The notes under the pieces are model-generated. The model did not search any database. It saw only the letters and a list, made by a program, of their open reading frames with translations, and was not told where the DNA came from. A DNA stretch of 43,855 nucleotides from a virus. The stretch covers positions 1 through 43,855 of IMG/VR virus record IMGVR_UViG_3300013093_000087. The stretch is one strand, 5' to 3'. Positions 1 to 11,500 of the stretch are shown in pieces; position 1 is the stretch's first letter; each line of letters starts with the position of its first letter. A program made the position numbers and the translations under genes.

Positions 1-303
1 ACAATTCCAACCTACTTTAACTATAACGGTACACCGTTAAACCCAGCGCCACCAAACTTACCAGTATCTGCGCCTAGCAACTATACGCCTCAATTTGAGA
101 ACCAAATATTAAGCCAGCTACGTTTGTACTTTAACCAGCTAAATAACTATACCCAAGCTACTGCTATACCAGACTACGGAACAAAAACCCAAAGACCGAC
201 TGCTAATCAACAAATTGGTCAGTTTTACTTTGATACCACTCTTGGGTATCCTATTTGGTGGAACGGTACTAAATGGGTAAATGCTAGTGGAACGGTGGTT
301 TAA
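1..303 (+). CDS. Tail fibre-like structural protein, C-terminal part
   Basis: The frame is open from the window edge to TAA at 301-303, giving about 100 C-terminal residues; the start lies outside. The end of the protein carries the pattern GQFYFDTTLGYPIWWNGTKW, which is typical of phage tail-fibre or receptor-binding proteins, whose C-termini often repeat a 'YFDTTLGKPIWWNG' type segment. The upstream part is rich in Asn, Gln and Tyr. It is the first plus-strand gene before the internal virion proteins, which fits a tail role. The fibre assignment rests on this short motif and on position. Confidence 0.6.
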   Translation, partial: TIPTYFNYNGTPLNPAPPNLPVSAPSNYTPQFENQILSQLRLYFNQLNNYTQATAIPDYGTKTQRPTANQQIGQFYFDTTLGYPIWWNGTKWVNASGTVV

Positions 304-343
304 ATGATAAACTTCAATAAATACGTATTAAAGGAGGCCATTT

Positions 344-832
344 ATGGCTAATATGGGAATTGGTGCAGCTATGCTTATGAAGCATGCTATGGGTGACAAC
401 GCAGGTAATGCCGGAATCAGTGCGCTTAATCCTTCCATGCCCCCTGCACAAATGGCTCCTAAAAAGCCTGCAGCTAGCGCTTTAAAAATACTAACTAATT
501 ACTTCCAAAACCGTGGAATCCCTATCCCACAAGGTATGGCTGCAGTACAAAAAGAAATATCCGAAGGTTTACAATTACTTCAGTTTAGGCAGTCAATTAT
601 GGCTATTAAAGAAATGGGTCAAGGAGTTGCCCAGATTCACTTTTTTACTTTAGATACCGAAGCCCAACTTAGCGAAGATGTTAAACACTTTATTAATTTG
701 CTTCGTAAAGCGGGTATTCATACTATCTACGATAAAGATGCTGACCCAGTACTTATGCAAGCTGCCCAACCTATGGGGGTTACAGCACAGCAATCAGATC
801 AACCACAGTTTAAGTTAATGGCTACTCTATGA
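344..832 (+). CDS. Hypothetical virion-associated protein (162 aa)
   Basis: A strong ribosome binding site (AAGGAGG at 331-337) precedes the ATG. The N-terminus is Gly/Ala/Met-rich, with MGIGAAMLMKHAMGDNAGNAG in the first 25 residues. A Pro/Ala-rich linker follows, then a mixed region from about residue 40 to 130 with predicted helices. I recognise no catalytic motif. The stop overlaps the next start (ATGA at 829-832), so it is translationally coupled to the cupin-like gene. Its place between the tail fibre and the ejection proteins suggests a virion or virion-assembly role, which is inference only. Confidence 0.75.
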   Translation: MANMGIGAAMLMKHAMGDNAGNAGISALNPSMPPAQMAPKKPAASALKILTNYFQNRGIPIPQGMAAVQKEISEGLQLLQFRQSIMAIKEMGQGVAQIHFFTLDTEAQLSEDVKHFINLLRKAGIHTIYDKDADPVLMQAAQPMGVTAQQSDQPQFKLMATL

Positions 833-1221
833 GCCTAGTAATACAGCCTTCGTTTAAAAAAATAGAAGCTATGTTGCCCCAGCTTCGTGCTATGCCGCAA
901 GTTAAATGTGTTGAAAAACATCATTTTGGACCTGGAATGTATGTTAAAGAAGTTACTATGCCTGCTGGCTCTATTATTGTAGGTAAACCCCATAAGACTG
1001 AACATTTATGTATTTTGCTGCAAGGCAAAATGAAACTAGTTAAAGAAGATGGGGAAGTTATAGAGTTAGTTGCCCCTGCTACTTTTGTAGGTAAACCCGG
1101 TAGGAAAATAGCTTACATAATCGAAACCGTTGTTTTTCAAAATATTTTTGCAACCGATGAAACTGATGTGAAAAAGCTAGAACACATGTTTGTCGAGAAT
1201 CCGTTATTGGAAGGAAACTAA
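829..1221 (+). CDS. Cupin-like small protein
   Basis: The 130 residues look like a single small cupin-type beta barrel. The stretch PAGSIIVGKPHKTEHLCILL (about 45-64) resembles cupin motif 1, where the His and Glu positions usually bind metal. The following GKMKLVKEDGEVIEL and GKPGRKIAY stretches look like paired beta strands. Small cupin-like proteins of this type occur next to internal virion proteins in several podovirus-like genomes. No substrate can be assigned. It starts in an ATGA overlap and is followed by the next gene after 1 nt. A purely structural role is as likely as an enzymatic one. Confidence 0.6.
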   Translation: MSLVIQPSFKKIEAMLPQLRAMPQVKCVEKHHFGPGMYVKEVTMPAGSIIVGKPHKTEHLCILLQGKMKLVKEDGEVIELVAPATFVGKPGRKIAYIIETVVFQNIFATDETDVKKLEHMFVENPLLEGN

Positions 1222-1222
1222 T

Positions 1223-2464
1223 ATGGCATTTGTTGACGTTGGTGTAGCTATTATTGGATCCGAAGCCGCTGCAGCTATTGGTACTGCTGGCACTGCTGCT
1301 ATCGGTTCTGGTTTAGTTGGTGCTGGTACAGGTGCATTAATGGCGGGTATCCAAGGAAAAAATGTGCTTAATGGCGCATTAATGGGTGGTGCGCTTGGTG
1401 CTGTAGGTGGTGGTATTGGTGGATCAATGATGGGTGCCGCAGGAAATGTTACTGGACAAATTGGTACTGATGTTGCTTCAATGCAAGCGGCGGGAGCAAG
1501 TTATAGCGAAGTAAACCAAGCTTTAATGGATACCTATGGTATGACTTCAGCCCAAGCTGATGCAGCTATAACCCAAACAGCCCAAACAGGATCAACTGCT
1601 GGTGGTATTAATGCCGCTTCTGCCAATGCTTTAGATAAAGGTGTAGGTATTGCAAGTAATATTGGTCCAAGTACGGCCCCCGTAGGTAGTAGCAATGCTG
1701 CTGTTCAAGGCGCTAAAACCGCTATGACTAACCCAAACCTTTTAAAATACGGTGTACCTGCAGCTATGGTTGCCTATGGTTCAGGTTTATTTGGTAATAA
1801 AACTAGTGGTCCCGGCATTACTTCACAAAACACTATTGGTCAATCTAAGCCTGTACCGGGTATTATGAGTGCCCAGCTAAGCCCAAATTATCAAGGTTAC
1901 TTCCAAGCAGCTGAGGGTGGCATTGCTAAGTTAGCTGTAGGTGGTGGGGCTGAAGCCGAAATGACTCCTGACGTTAACCAAACATCGGTTAATCCTGCTG
2001 ATCTGAATCAAAGTAAAAGTGCTAGTTTATCCCCACAAACACAGTCTTTATTAAACCAATATGGTATTAACCAAAGCCAAGCAACGGGTGTTCTATCAGC
2101 ATTACAAAGCCAAGGTATTGGTAATCAACCAACTCATGCAGCTTCAGGCGGTATTATGGGTTTAGCCTCTGGTGGTGGAACTGGCTATCACTTAGGTGGT
2201 TATTCAGATGGTGGTCGTTTACTTAAAGGTCCTGGCGATGGTATGTCCGACGAAATTCCTGCAACAATTGGTCATAAACAACCAGCCCGTTTGGCTGATG
2301 GTGAGTTTGTTGTGCCTGCTGACGTTGTCTCGCATCTTGGTAACGGTTCTACTGATGCTGGTGCAAAGCACCTCTATAAGATGATGGATAACATACGACA
2401 TGCTCGCACAGGTAATAAGAAACAAGGCAAACAAATTAAGGCAGACAAATACTTACCAAAATGA
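1223..2464 (+). CDS. Gly-rich putative internal virion / DNA-ejection protein
   Basis: I place the start at ATG 1223, with GGAAGGAAA at 1209-1217 as its binding site; an earlier in-frame ATG at 1190 would overlap the previous gene by 32 nt. The product is 413 residues. Residues 1-90 are a Gly/Ala-rich hydrophobic stretch that could insert in membranes. Two GGI-x(2-3)-LA-x-GGG segments occur, EGGIAKLAVGGG and GGIMGLASGGG. The C-terminus holds ARLADGEFVVPADVVSHLGN followed by a Lys/Arg-rich tail. This 'DGEFVVPADVV' block recurs in putative internal virion proteins of uncultured podovirus-like phages. The stop overlaps the next start (ATGA). Confidence 0.65.
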   Translation: MAFVDVGVAIIGSEAAAAIGTAGTAAIGSGLVGAGTGALMAGIQGKNVLNGALMGGALGAVGGGIGGSMMGAAGNVTGQIGTDVASMQAAGASYSEVNQALMDTYGMTSAQADAAITQTAQTGSTAGGINAASANALDKGVGIASNIGPSTAPVGSSNAAVQGAKTAMTNPNLLKYGVPAAMVAYGSGLFGNKTSGPGITSQNTIGQSKPVPGIMSAQLSPNYQGYFQAAEGGIAKLAVGGGAEAEMTPDVNQTSVNPADLNQSKSASLSPQTQSLLNQYGINQSQATGVLSALQSQGIGNQPTHAASGGIMGLASGGGTGYHLGGYSDGGRLLKGPGDGMSDEIPATIGHKQPARLADGEFVVPADVVSHLGNGSTDAGAKHLYKMMDNIRHARTGNKKQGKQIKADKYLPK

Positions 2465-2862
2465 TCATTAGCCACATCCAGACAAACTACTGTGCCCAAA
2501 TTTGGCCTAAAGTAGAAGGTTTTTTAGCAGAAGCCTGTAAGTTTGGCGATGAGTACACATTAGATCAGATTAAAGTGTTTGTTTGCACAGGGCAATGGAT
2601 GTTGTTAGTGGCAGGAGATAATGAGAAAATATACGGCGCAGCAACAGTAAATTTTCTAAATATGCCAAACAGTAGGGTAGCATTTGTTACAGCTATAGGT
2701 GGAAAGTTAATTTCCAGTAAAGATACTTATGGTCAGATGGTAGAAATTTTTAAGCATTTTGGAGCTACTAAAGTTCAAGGTGCTGCTAGAGAGTCTATTG
2801 CACGTTTGTGGAGTAGATACGGGTTTAAAGAACGCTACAGGATTGTAGAGGCAAATATATGA
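2461..2862 (+). CDS. GNAT-fold acetyltransferase-like protein
   Basis: The 133-residue protein has the layout of a reduced GNAT domain. Beta strands cover GQWMLLVAGD and IYGAATVNFL (about 36-61). A central VAFVTAIGGK (about 68-77) sits where acetyl-CoA-binding GNATs have their beta4 strand. The end, ARESIARLWSRYGFKERYRI (about 110-129), resembles the GNAT terminal helix-strand 'GFK' signature. Homologous small proteins lie beside internal virion proteins in T7-like and marine podoviruses. The classic Q/RxxGxG/A loop is not clear, so catalysis is doubtful and the fold may serve a structural role. ATGA overlaps occur at both ends. Confidence 0.55.
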   Translation: MIISHIQTNYCAQIWPKVEGFLAEACKFGDEYTLDQIKVFVCTGQWMLLVAGDNEKIYGAATVNFLNMPNSRVAFVTAIGGKLISSKDTYGQMVEIFKHFGATKVQGAARESIARLWSRYGFKERYRIVEANI

Positions 2863-5495
2863 ATTTGATTAAATTGTTAAAGTGGTTTTTTATAGACCAA
2901 TTTATGTTGGGTTTTGGTGGCGGCGGATCTAGCGGTGGTGGTGGAACCACACAATCAGTATCAAATCAATATTCAAGTCTATCACCTTGGGCAGCGCCCT
3001 ATGTGACGTCTATGCTTGGTGCTGCTCAAAACCAAGTGTTTCAAACTGACCCAACCTCGGGTCAAATTACAGGCATGAACCCATACAATGCTTTTGGTAC
3101 ATCCAATGGTCAAGGTGGTCAATATGGTATGACTGCTAATGATATGACTGCCGCTAATTCTGCAGTGGCTCCATTTAGTCAACTTCAAAACCAATCTTTT
3201 GGTGCTGCAAGTAATCTGCAAACTCCTGGACAGTATGGTATGGCTACTGGCGCCGCTGGTATGGGTACTATGGGTGCTTTAGGTGCAGGTCAAAATCTGC
3301 AAAACACTCTGACTAGTGGTAATGCTATGAGTCAGTATATGAACCCATATATTCAAAATGTGCTTAACCCAGCTCTACAGCTATCTAACCAACAGTATGG
3401 TATCGCAGGACAACAAGCCCAAAGCGCTGCTACAGGTGCAGGTGCTTTCGGCGGATCACGTAATGCTTTAGCACAAGGTTTAAATCAACAAAATCAAATG
3501 CTGGCTAATAACCAGTTAATTGGTAACGCCTATAACACTGCATATGGTAATGCACAAACTCAAGCTAATAACGTAGCTAATATTGGGTTACAAGGTAATC
3601 AAGCTGCTATTACTGGTGGTAATACTTTAGCTAATATTGGTGCTTCACAAAATGCTACTAACTTGGCTAATATTGGTGTACAAAATCAATACGGTCAACA
3701 ACAGACTGCGGGTCAGCAAGCAATTATTAATCAGGCTATGCAGAACTACCAGACCGGTCAACAATATCCAATACAACAACTTACTAATCTAAAAAACTTA
3801 GCTTCTGGTATTCCTGTTACAGATACAACTCAAGTTCAACAAGTTGCTCCCCCTTCTACTGCTAATTTAATTGGTGGTGCTGGAATGACTGGGCTTGGTA
3901 TTGCTGCTGCAAGTGGTAACGCACCTACAACTACTATTAATATGAATACGCCACAAGTTGCTGCTGCTAAAGCTGGCGGTATTATGAAAATTAAACGTAT
4001 GGCTAATGGTGGTATTGGTTCTATTGTTACTAAAGCTATAGATGATCCAAAGTCGGTACCAGATCAAAGCCTTAAAGATGGGGTAATTCCAAAAGGATTA
4101 CCTGCTGATTTAGTTAGCGCATTAAAAACAAGCGAATCTTTACAGTCTAAAGCTATTTCACCAGCACCTACATCTACAGTTGTTCAAGATAATGATGCTA
4201 AGTTGCAACAGCAAGTAGCCCAAACTCAAGCAGTAGATTTACAAAAGCTACAAGCCGCATTACCTACTATTTTGGCTGACTTAAAAGTTCAAAGAGATAT
4301 TGCTGAAGAAAAAGGCAACAAAAAAGAAGTTAAACAAATAGATATGATGATGTCGGAAATACTTGCTAAAGCTCAAGAAGGTCAAGCTCAGCAAATGCAA
4401 CCGCAAAGTATTCAACAACTAGCTCAACCACAACAAGCCCCACAAGGTATTCAACAATTAGCACAACCCCAACAAGCCCCTCAACAAATGGCTCAAGCTC
4501 CACAACAAGTCCCACAAGGTATTGCTGGTGGTGGAGTTATTGCTTTTAGAAAAGGTGGTGAAGTTAAACGTTTTCTTGTTGGTGGTACAAGTACTGACGA
4601 TTCCAGCGCAGACCTTTCTCCTATTTTTAGTAAAATTGGTAGTGCTTTTAGTAATGTAGCTAAAGGGACTGTTAATGCTATGGATCCTGACGCACCTGCT
4701 CCAACACCTGTAGAAACTAAACCTCCAGTAGAAACTAAACCCCCAGTAGAAAAACCTAACAATAAAATTATTATTGGTGACCGTGCTCCTTCTGTGCCTA
4801 GAGAACCAAGTGCTCCAGTTGTTAATATGGATACATTTGATGTTACTAAGTCTACGAATAATATTACCAAAATGGTAGATAACTTTTCTAATATGTTAAT
4901 GAGTCAGTACAATCGTGACGATTCAAGCAAAGCTATTAGTAATGCACTTATAGCTGGTGGTGCTGCTTGGGGTAGCCATAAAGGTGTTGGTACTGGAATG
5001 GGTGATGCTATTGGTGCATTTGGTCCTGAATATCTACGTAGTACACAAGCTGAAAATGACCGTAAAGATAAGTTAATGGGTCAATATATGGCATTAGGTA
5101 TGAGTGGCGCTGGATTGCAAATGCAAGCTCAAAAATTGGGTATTGATGCTGCAGAATTTAAAGCTAAAGCACCGTTGTACGCTGCACAAGCACACTACTA
5201 TCTTAATAAAAAGAATACAGGTAGCCAAGGGCTTGGTTCTGTTTCCGGTACTGTAGTTCAAAAAGAACTTGATGCTGCAGAAGGATATAAAGCTAACCCG
5301 TCAACTGCACCATTTTTTAAGAATTTACCAAAAGAGACTCAAATTGCTTTAACTAAAACTGATCCTAGCTCTGGTTCTTACCAGCGTAATATGGATGTAT
5401 TTAATCAGGCACTAGATGACTATACTGGTAAAAGATTAAGAACTATGCAGTTTTTTGGGGCAAAAACTCCTGTAGTAGCTTCTAGCGCAGAATAA
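2859..5495 (+). CDS. Large Gln/Gly-rich putative internal virion protein (878 aa)
   Basis: The start is the ATGA overlap at 2859 with AGAGG upstream. Residues 1-20 are hydrophobic (LLKWFFIDQFML) and are followed by a Gly-rich linker. Residues 30-320 are rich in Asn, Gln and Ala, with recurrent NxxNxANIG patterns suggesting a long repetitive helix. GGI/GGV-type motifs appear in the middle, for example AGGIMKIKRMANGGIG and AGGGVIAFRKGG. A Gln-rich tandem repeat lies near residues 517-545 and a Pro-rich VETKPP repeat near 617-630. The C-terminal 220 residues look helical. Together with its neighbours it resembles the ejection proteins (T7 gp14-gp16 equivalents), assigned by position and composition only. 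Confidence 0.65.
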   Translation: MNLIKLLKWFFIDQFMLGFGGGGSSGGGGTTQSVSNQYSSLSPWAAPYVTSMLGAAQNQVFQTDPTSGQITGMNPYNAFGTSNGQGGQYGMTANDMTAANSAVAPFSQLQNQSFGAASNLQTPGQYGMATGAAGMGTMGALGAGQNLQNTLTSGNAMSQYMNPYIQNVLNPALQLSNQQYGIAGQQAQSAATGAGAFGGSRNALAQGLNQQNQMLANNQLIGNAYNTAYGNAQTQANNVANIGLQGNQAAITGGNTLANIGASQNATNLANIGVQNQYGQQQTAGQQAIINQAMQNYQTGQQYPIQQLTNLKNLASGIPVTDTTQVQQVAPPSTANLIGGAGMTGLGIAAASGNAPTTTINMNTPQVAAAKAGGIMKIKRMANGGIGSIVTKAIDDPKSVPDQSLKDGVIPKGLPADLVSALKTSESLQSKAISPAPTSTVVQDNDAKLQQQVAQTQAVDLQKLQAALPTILADLKVQRDIAEEKGNKKEVKQIDMMMSEILAKAQEGQAQQMQPQSIQQLAQPQQAPQGIQQLAQPQQAPQQMAQAPQQVPQGIAGGGVIAFRKGGEVKRFLVGGTSTDDSSADLSPIFSKIGSAFSNVAKGTVNAMDPDAPAPTPVETKPPVETKPPVEKPNNKIIIGDRAPSVPREPSAPVVNMDTFDVTKSTNNITKMVDNFSNMLMSQYNRDDSSKAISNALIAGGAAWGSHKGVGTGMGDAIGAFGPEYLRSTQAENDRKDKLMGQYMALGMSGAGLQMQAQKLGIDAAEFKAKAPLYAAQAHYYLNKKNTGSQGLGSVSGTVVQKELDAAEGYKANPSTAPFFKNLPKETQIALTKTDPSSGSYQRNMDVFNQALDDYTGKRLRTMQFFGAKTPVVASSAE
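4410..4487 (+). repeat. Two tandem 39-bp copies in coding sequence
   Basis: Two adjacent 39-bp units, 4410-4448 and 4449-4487, each encode IQQLAQPQQAPQ plus one residue (G or Q). They lie inside the Gln-rich part of the 878-residue protein. Several silent differences separate the copies, so the duplication is not recent. Confidence 0.8.
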
Positions 5496-5503
5496 GGACC
5501 ACT

Positions 5504-8500
5504 ATGCCAAAGGTAACTATACCGGGGGTCGGGGTAGTAAATTATCCTGATTCTATGTCTGATAAAGACATTATGTCTCATGCTCAAGGGTTACAGACTA
5601 AAGCTAATACACCGTTGTTAGATCCAAAAGATTTACCCGCTAAAGAACTTTTTAAAGGTGCTTTTTCTCGGGGTATTGAAGGACTTAAAGGCACTGCATT
5701 TGATTTGATTCCAGCATTAGCGGGTTCTGTTACTGGGCATGACCAATACGCTCAAGAACAAATGAAGGAATATCAAGACCGTATGGCTGCGGCAGAAGCC
5801 GAAAATCCTACAGCGTATAATAAACTTTCAGATATTAAAGGTATTGGAGATTTACCGGGGTTTGTGGCAGAAACTGCCGGTATGTTGGCACCTGATGCAT
5901 TGTCTTTTATTGCTGGCACAGGCGTAGGTACAACGCTTGGTAAATATGCTGCTAGAAAAGGTGCAGAAAAAGTTCTTGAAAAAAGTGCTCTTGAGTATGC
6001 TGCTAAAAAAGGACTTACTGGTGAAGCTGCGGATACTGCTGTAGAAGCATTTAAAAACCGTGCAATAGGTCAAAATGTTATATCTAATGCTACTGAGCAT
6101 GGTGCAAGCATTGGTACAAATTTAGGATTAACTAGTACATCTATGGCTATTAATGTGCCGGATGTACTGCAAAGTGTATATCAAGATACTGGTGAATTAC
6201 ACCCCGGTATTGCTTTAACTGTTGGTCCAATTGTTGGTGCTTTAGATACTATATTTCCAGCCCATATTGTTAAACAACTTGGTAGTACAGGCAAAAAAAT
6301 ATTAGCCAAAGAGTTGTTAGATAAGTCTACTGTTGTACCTACAACTTGGAAAAAAGCGTTTGGTAAAGAGTTACTTAAAGACGTTAGCATGGAGTCTTTA
6401 ACTGAGGGTACGCAACAAGCTTTACAAGTAGCTGCATCACAGATGGCTGGAGATAAGAAAAAATTCTTTGATCCTAACAATATTGATAGCATTATTATGG
6501 CATCGATTCAAGGTGCTATTGGTGCTGGTAGTATGGGTGCTATTCCTTCGGCTATACAAGCTAAGGGTATCAAAGCACAATCAGAACAAGATGCAGCAGC
6601 ACAAAAAGCGCAAGCTGCTTTAGATGCACAAAAAGCACAACCTCCTGCACCTCCTCTTGCATTAGGATATACATCTCCTCCAGCAATGCAACAGGTAGAA
6701 ACCGACCAAAGTAAACGACCTATTGAAGTATCTCCCGGCATTACGTATGACCCAACTACAGGGCTACATACTATTCAACAACAAGAAGAACAGCCCGGTC
6801 GTACAGTAAATCCGTTAATGAATATGCCTCAACCTAACCCTGAGTTAGTTGGTCAAGGCGCACCTAATGTTGAGTTAAATCCAGCTCAACAAGAAATGTT
6901 TGATACTACTGCTTTTGAAAAAAGACAGCCTTCAATAGATTCAGCCCTTGCCGGCCCACCAGAAGCTCCAACCGAATTTAGTTCTAAGTTAGATGCAGAA
7001 ACTTTAAAAGGAACTGGTCTCAAACCACAGTCTGGTTTTTTTAAACAGCTTCTTGATAAAGATATGTCTAAGCCTAAACAGCAAGCTGCAGTAGCGGATA
7101 TTCTTATAAATGTAAGAAAAAACCCTAACTTATCAGATTCAACTAAAAATGCTGTTGAAGCCGTTGCTATGCAAGCTTTTGGCGCATTAGCTAAACAACA
7201 AGAAATGTTTACCCCACTAGGTAACGTAAGAAAGGATGCATCTTATGCAGGAGTCCAACCTACAGTTCAATCTAAACCTATCAGTACAACAAATAGAACA
7301 GGCATTCAAGTTCCTAACGAGTCGGTACCAAACCAACCCGCCGGAGGAGTTACAGCACCTCAACAACGACGAGTGGCTCCAGTTACAGAACCTACTGCTC
7401 AATCTGCAGTACGAGAAACAGTGCAACCTTCTGCATTAAGTCAAGAGGATCAAGATGCACTTCAAGCCGAACTTCAAGCTGAAATGGCAGGTCAACAACC
7501 TACGCAACAAATGGGAACGACTCCACAAGCAGCTACTACCCCTGCTCAAGAATCTATTGTTAGAACTAATCAAGGAATACCTCAAGTGGCTGGTGTGGCA
7601 CAGTCTCAACCTGTTGCTAAAACTTCCGCTACCCAAACGTTGGCACCAGCGCTTATTCCTCATTCTGCTAAAGATATATTAAAGCAAGCCGAACAAGAAA
7701 AAGCTCGTAGAGAGAAGTTAGCAGAAGAAGGTAATCCCGAGTTTCAAGAACTTGGTCGTGCTGGTACAGGTGAATTTGACGTAAGCAAAGGTTATATGGG
7801 CTTTGCTAAAGAAGATGTAAAAAACATTGACGATAGTATTGCAGTAACAGATTTGTTACGTGGTGCAACACTTACCCCTATAGCTAAAGCTGCTAAAACA
7901 TATTTTGGTAAGATGCCTCGCCTTGTTGATAATTTAATCAACGTTGCATTTGATATAGCTTTTAATCCACCACGTTTTAGAGTTGAAGGTGAAAGCAATA
8001 GAGAAGCTAAATTTTTCCAAGGTATGAATGGAGCTAGTGCTCGTCTTGCTGCGGATTGGATACATAAAAATTTAAGCCCAGATACAGATAAGCAGTTCCG
8101 TGACTTTATTCGTGGTTTTGAACGTGCACGTGATACGACTAATGATACTCAGTTAATGCAATTAATTATGTCTGGTGTATCTGGTACTAAGGCTAAAGTT
8201 ACCGATGAAACTATTCAAAGCTATATAGATGCTATGTCTGCCGATATTGCTAATGCTCGTAACCGTGAAGCTCGCCGTGCGGTATCAGGTAAAACCAAAA
8301 AGATTCTTGAAAGCTCAGTAATTACTTTAGCTCATCCACTTCACCCAGCAGTCATAGCAGCTATCCATAATGGTGATTTACAGTCTGCATTAAAACTAAT
8401 GGCTGCAAGCTCTGATCCTTTTATTGCTAAAACCGCAGCTCGTTTTGCTGCTGTTAATTTAAATACAAAGATTAATGTAGTTGATGGTTTAATTGATGAA

Positions 8501-11500
8501 TCTGGTCGTCCTGTTCCCGGTTTATTTCACCCAGAAACTAACACAATATTGATTGATTCCATTACCGGCATGAACGGGCATGTGCTTCTGCATGAACCTG
8601 GACATGCAGTAACATCTCATGTATTAGATAACCCTAATCATCCATTAACTCGTCAACTACAACAAGTTCTTGATAAAATTAAAGATAGCCTAGATACAGC
8701 TTATGGCGCTACTGACGTGCATGAGTTTGCTGCTGAAGCTTTGTCGAATCCACAATTTGTAGGGAAACTACAATCTATTAACCCTAATGGTGGAGTACAT
8801 ACAGCGTGGGATATGTTTGCCCGTGCAGTAATTAATTTCTTTCGTCGTATGGTTGGTTTAGAGTCTAGACCCTTAGCTTCTGCTTATGATGAAGTTGACC
8901 GTATTCTATCAGGCATCATTTCCCCATCTCCTGAGTATCGTGACGCAGGGGCACTATACGCCCCAACAATCGCTAAGGACCAACAAATTTTTACTGGAGT
9001 AAATAAATTAGTTAGAAGCGTTCCAGTTTTAAATGAAAATCAAAAAGCTCATCTTGCGGATGGTATTAAACGGGCTGGTAAATTAACTAGATCCGGCATC
9101 TTCTCTATGTTACCTACTCATGCTTTAGGTGAAGTAGCTGAAAGTGTATTTCCCGGACTTGGTATGAAGTTTCATAATTTAATCAATGATCGCTCAGGTT
9201 ATCAAAATGATTTAAACAATAAGACTGATGCTGTTGTTACTGAAGCTAAAGCAGCTATTAAGGCAAAACCAGAACAACAAAAAACTTTTAATGCCATTGC
9301 TAATGAGAGTACAGTCTACGAGGTTGACCCAACTAAACCTATGTCTGAATATAAAGATCCAGAGGACATTAAAGTTTGGAAAGATTTAAATAGCCGTTAC
9401 AACAAGCTCGATAAAGTTTGGAAAGACCTATACGTTACGATGCGTAACGCTTATAAAGAAATGTATGAGGAAGTTAAGAAATCTATTAACGAACGTATTG
9501 AAGAAACTGCTTTAGATGCAGGTACTAAAAAACGAGTTAGAGATGCCATTATGGCTAAGCTATCTGAAAAAGGTATGCTTGATCCTTATTTTGCTTTAGG
9601 TCGTGAAGGTGAACATTGGTTAGCATTTAACTATAAAGATAAAAATGGTCAAATGCAACGTACGCAAGAAGCGTACAAAACAGACTATGAACGTGCTGCT
9701 CGTATGGAAGAACTTCAAAAGCTAGGTGCTACAGAAGTTGAACCTTATGAAAAGGTTTCGGCAATGAACTACCGCCGTGCACCTACTGGTTCATTTATGA
9801 ATAGTATCTTACAGATTATGGATACTAACGGAGTACCAGAAAAAGCCGTTGAAGAAACTATGCGGTTATTCTTAGCTACATTGCCGGAAACAGCATTTGC
9901 CCAATCACTTCAAAAGCGTAAAGGCACTCCCGGTTACATGGACGATACTATTGGTGTCTTCGAGCGTAAGATGCGTAATACTGCGCACCAAGTAGCTAAC
10001 ATGCGGTTTAATCCCCAACTTACTAATGTAGTTGACGAAATGCAACAAAAAACAGTTGCAGCAGGTGTGGCTGGTAAAGGTAATCAACTTGAAAAAGATT
10101 ATGTAACTGAGTTTGAAAAACACTTGAAGTATGTACTAAATCCGACTAAACGGGATCTTGGTAGCATTCTTGCGTCAACTGCATTTACTTATACGCTTGG
10201 TTTTAATTTATCTTCCGCTGTAGTTAACATGGCTAACGTACCAATGATTGTAGCTCCTTATTTAAAGGGTCAATATGCTAGTTATAACGTAGCTGGTGCT
10301 ATTGGTAATGCTTCTAAGATTTTTATAGGTAGCGGCACAAATGCTGAAATGGAAGTGCTTGGTGCTAATGGTAGAACTACTAAAACTAAAGTAATGCCAT
10401 CTATTTTAAATTATGCAAAAGATTCGGCTATTGGTAGAAAGTACGCTAAGCTGATTGAAATTGCTAATAAACGTGGACAGTTAAACCGTTCGCAACTTTA
10501 TGAGTTAATTAATGGTGATACCCGTACAGGTTTACTATCTAAATTTAATGCTATGTCGGGTTGGATGTTTCATCATGGTGAACGGATGAATCGTGAAGTA
10601 ACTATGATTGCTTCATTTGATCTTGAAATGCAGAAGTTGGCTAAAGATATTAAGAGTGGTAAGTTAACTCAAGAAGAAGCTGAAACCCAAGCAGCTAACA
10701 ATGCTGTATATACTGCAGAACTTACCAATGGTAGTATTGCTGCAGCTTCGGCCCCACGTGTAGCTCAAAATCCAATAGGTAAGTTGTTATTCATGTATAA
10801 ACGCTATGGTGTTTCTATGTATTACATGATGTTTAAAACAGCTAAAGAAGCTATAGATGTTAATCTTCCAGCCGATCAACGTAAAGCCGCATGGAGACAA
10901 CTAGGTGGAATCGTAGGTATGTCTGCATTAATGGCAGGTGCTCAGGGTATTCCTTTATTTGGTTTAGCTTCAATGGTCTATGCTTTGTTCTGCGACGATG
11001 ATGATGACGATTTAGACAATGTTACCCGTAAAGGTCTAGGTGAGTTTCTTTATAAAGGTCCGTTAGAGTACTTTACCAACCTATCTATTGCTAGCCGTAT
11101 TACTTTAAATGACTTGATTGTGCGTGATACTAAAGGCGGTACATCAGCAACTACATTTACCCAGCAGATTGGTCAAGCTATGGGTGGTCCTGCATTTGGT
11201 ATTATGGATAGAATCCAGCGTGGCTATAGCAAAATAGCTGAAGGTCATCTTGAACGTGGTATTGAAGATATGTTACCTTCCGCTTTATCTAATCCACTTA
11301 AAGGATATCGTTACGCAACTGAAGGAACTAATACTCTACGTGGGGATCCAATCACTGGAGATATTAATGCGTGGAACGTTGCTGCTCAAGCATTTGGTTT
11401 TGCACCAGCAGACTATACACGTCAAATTGAACTTAATGCCAAAGAAAAAGGTGTTGATAAATATGTAGTTCAAAAGGTTTCTAAATTAAAACAACGTTAC

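Noticed and set aside
7236-7682. Two plus-strand frames inside the giant internal virion gene
   Set aside because: They are out-of-frame shadows of a Gln-rich low-complexity region.
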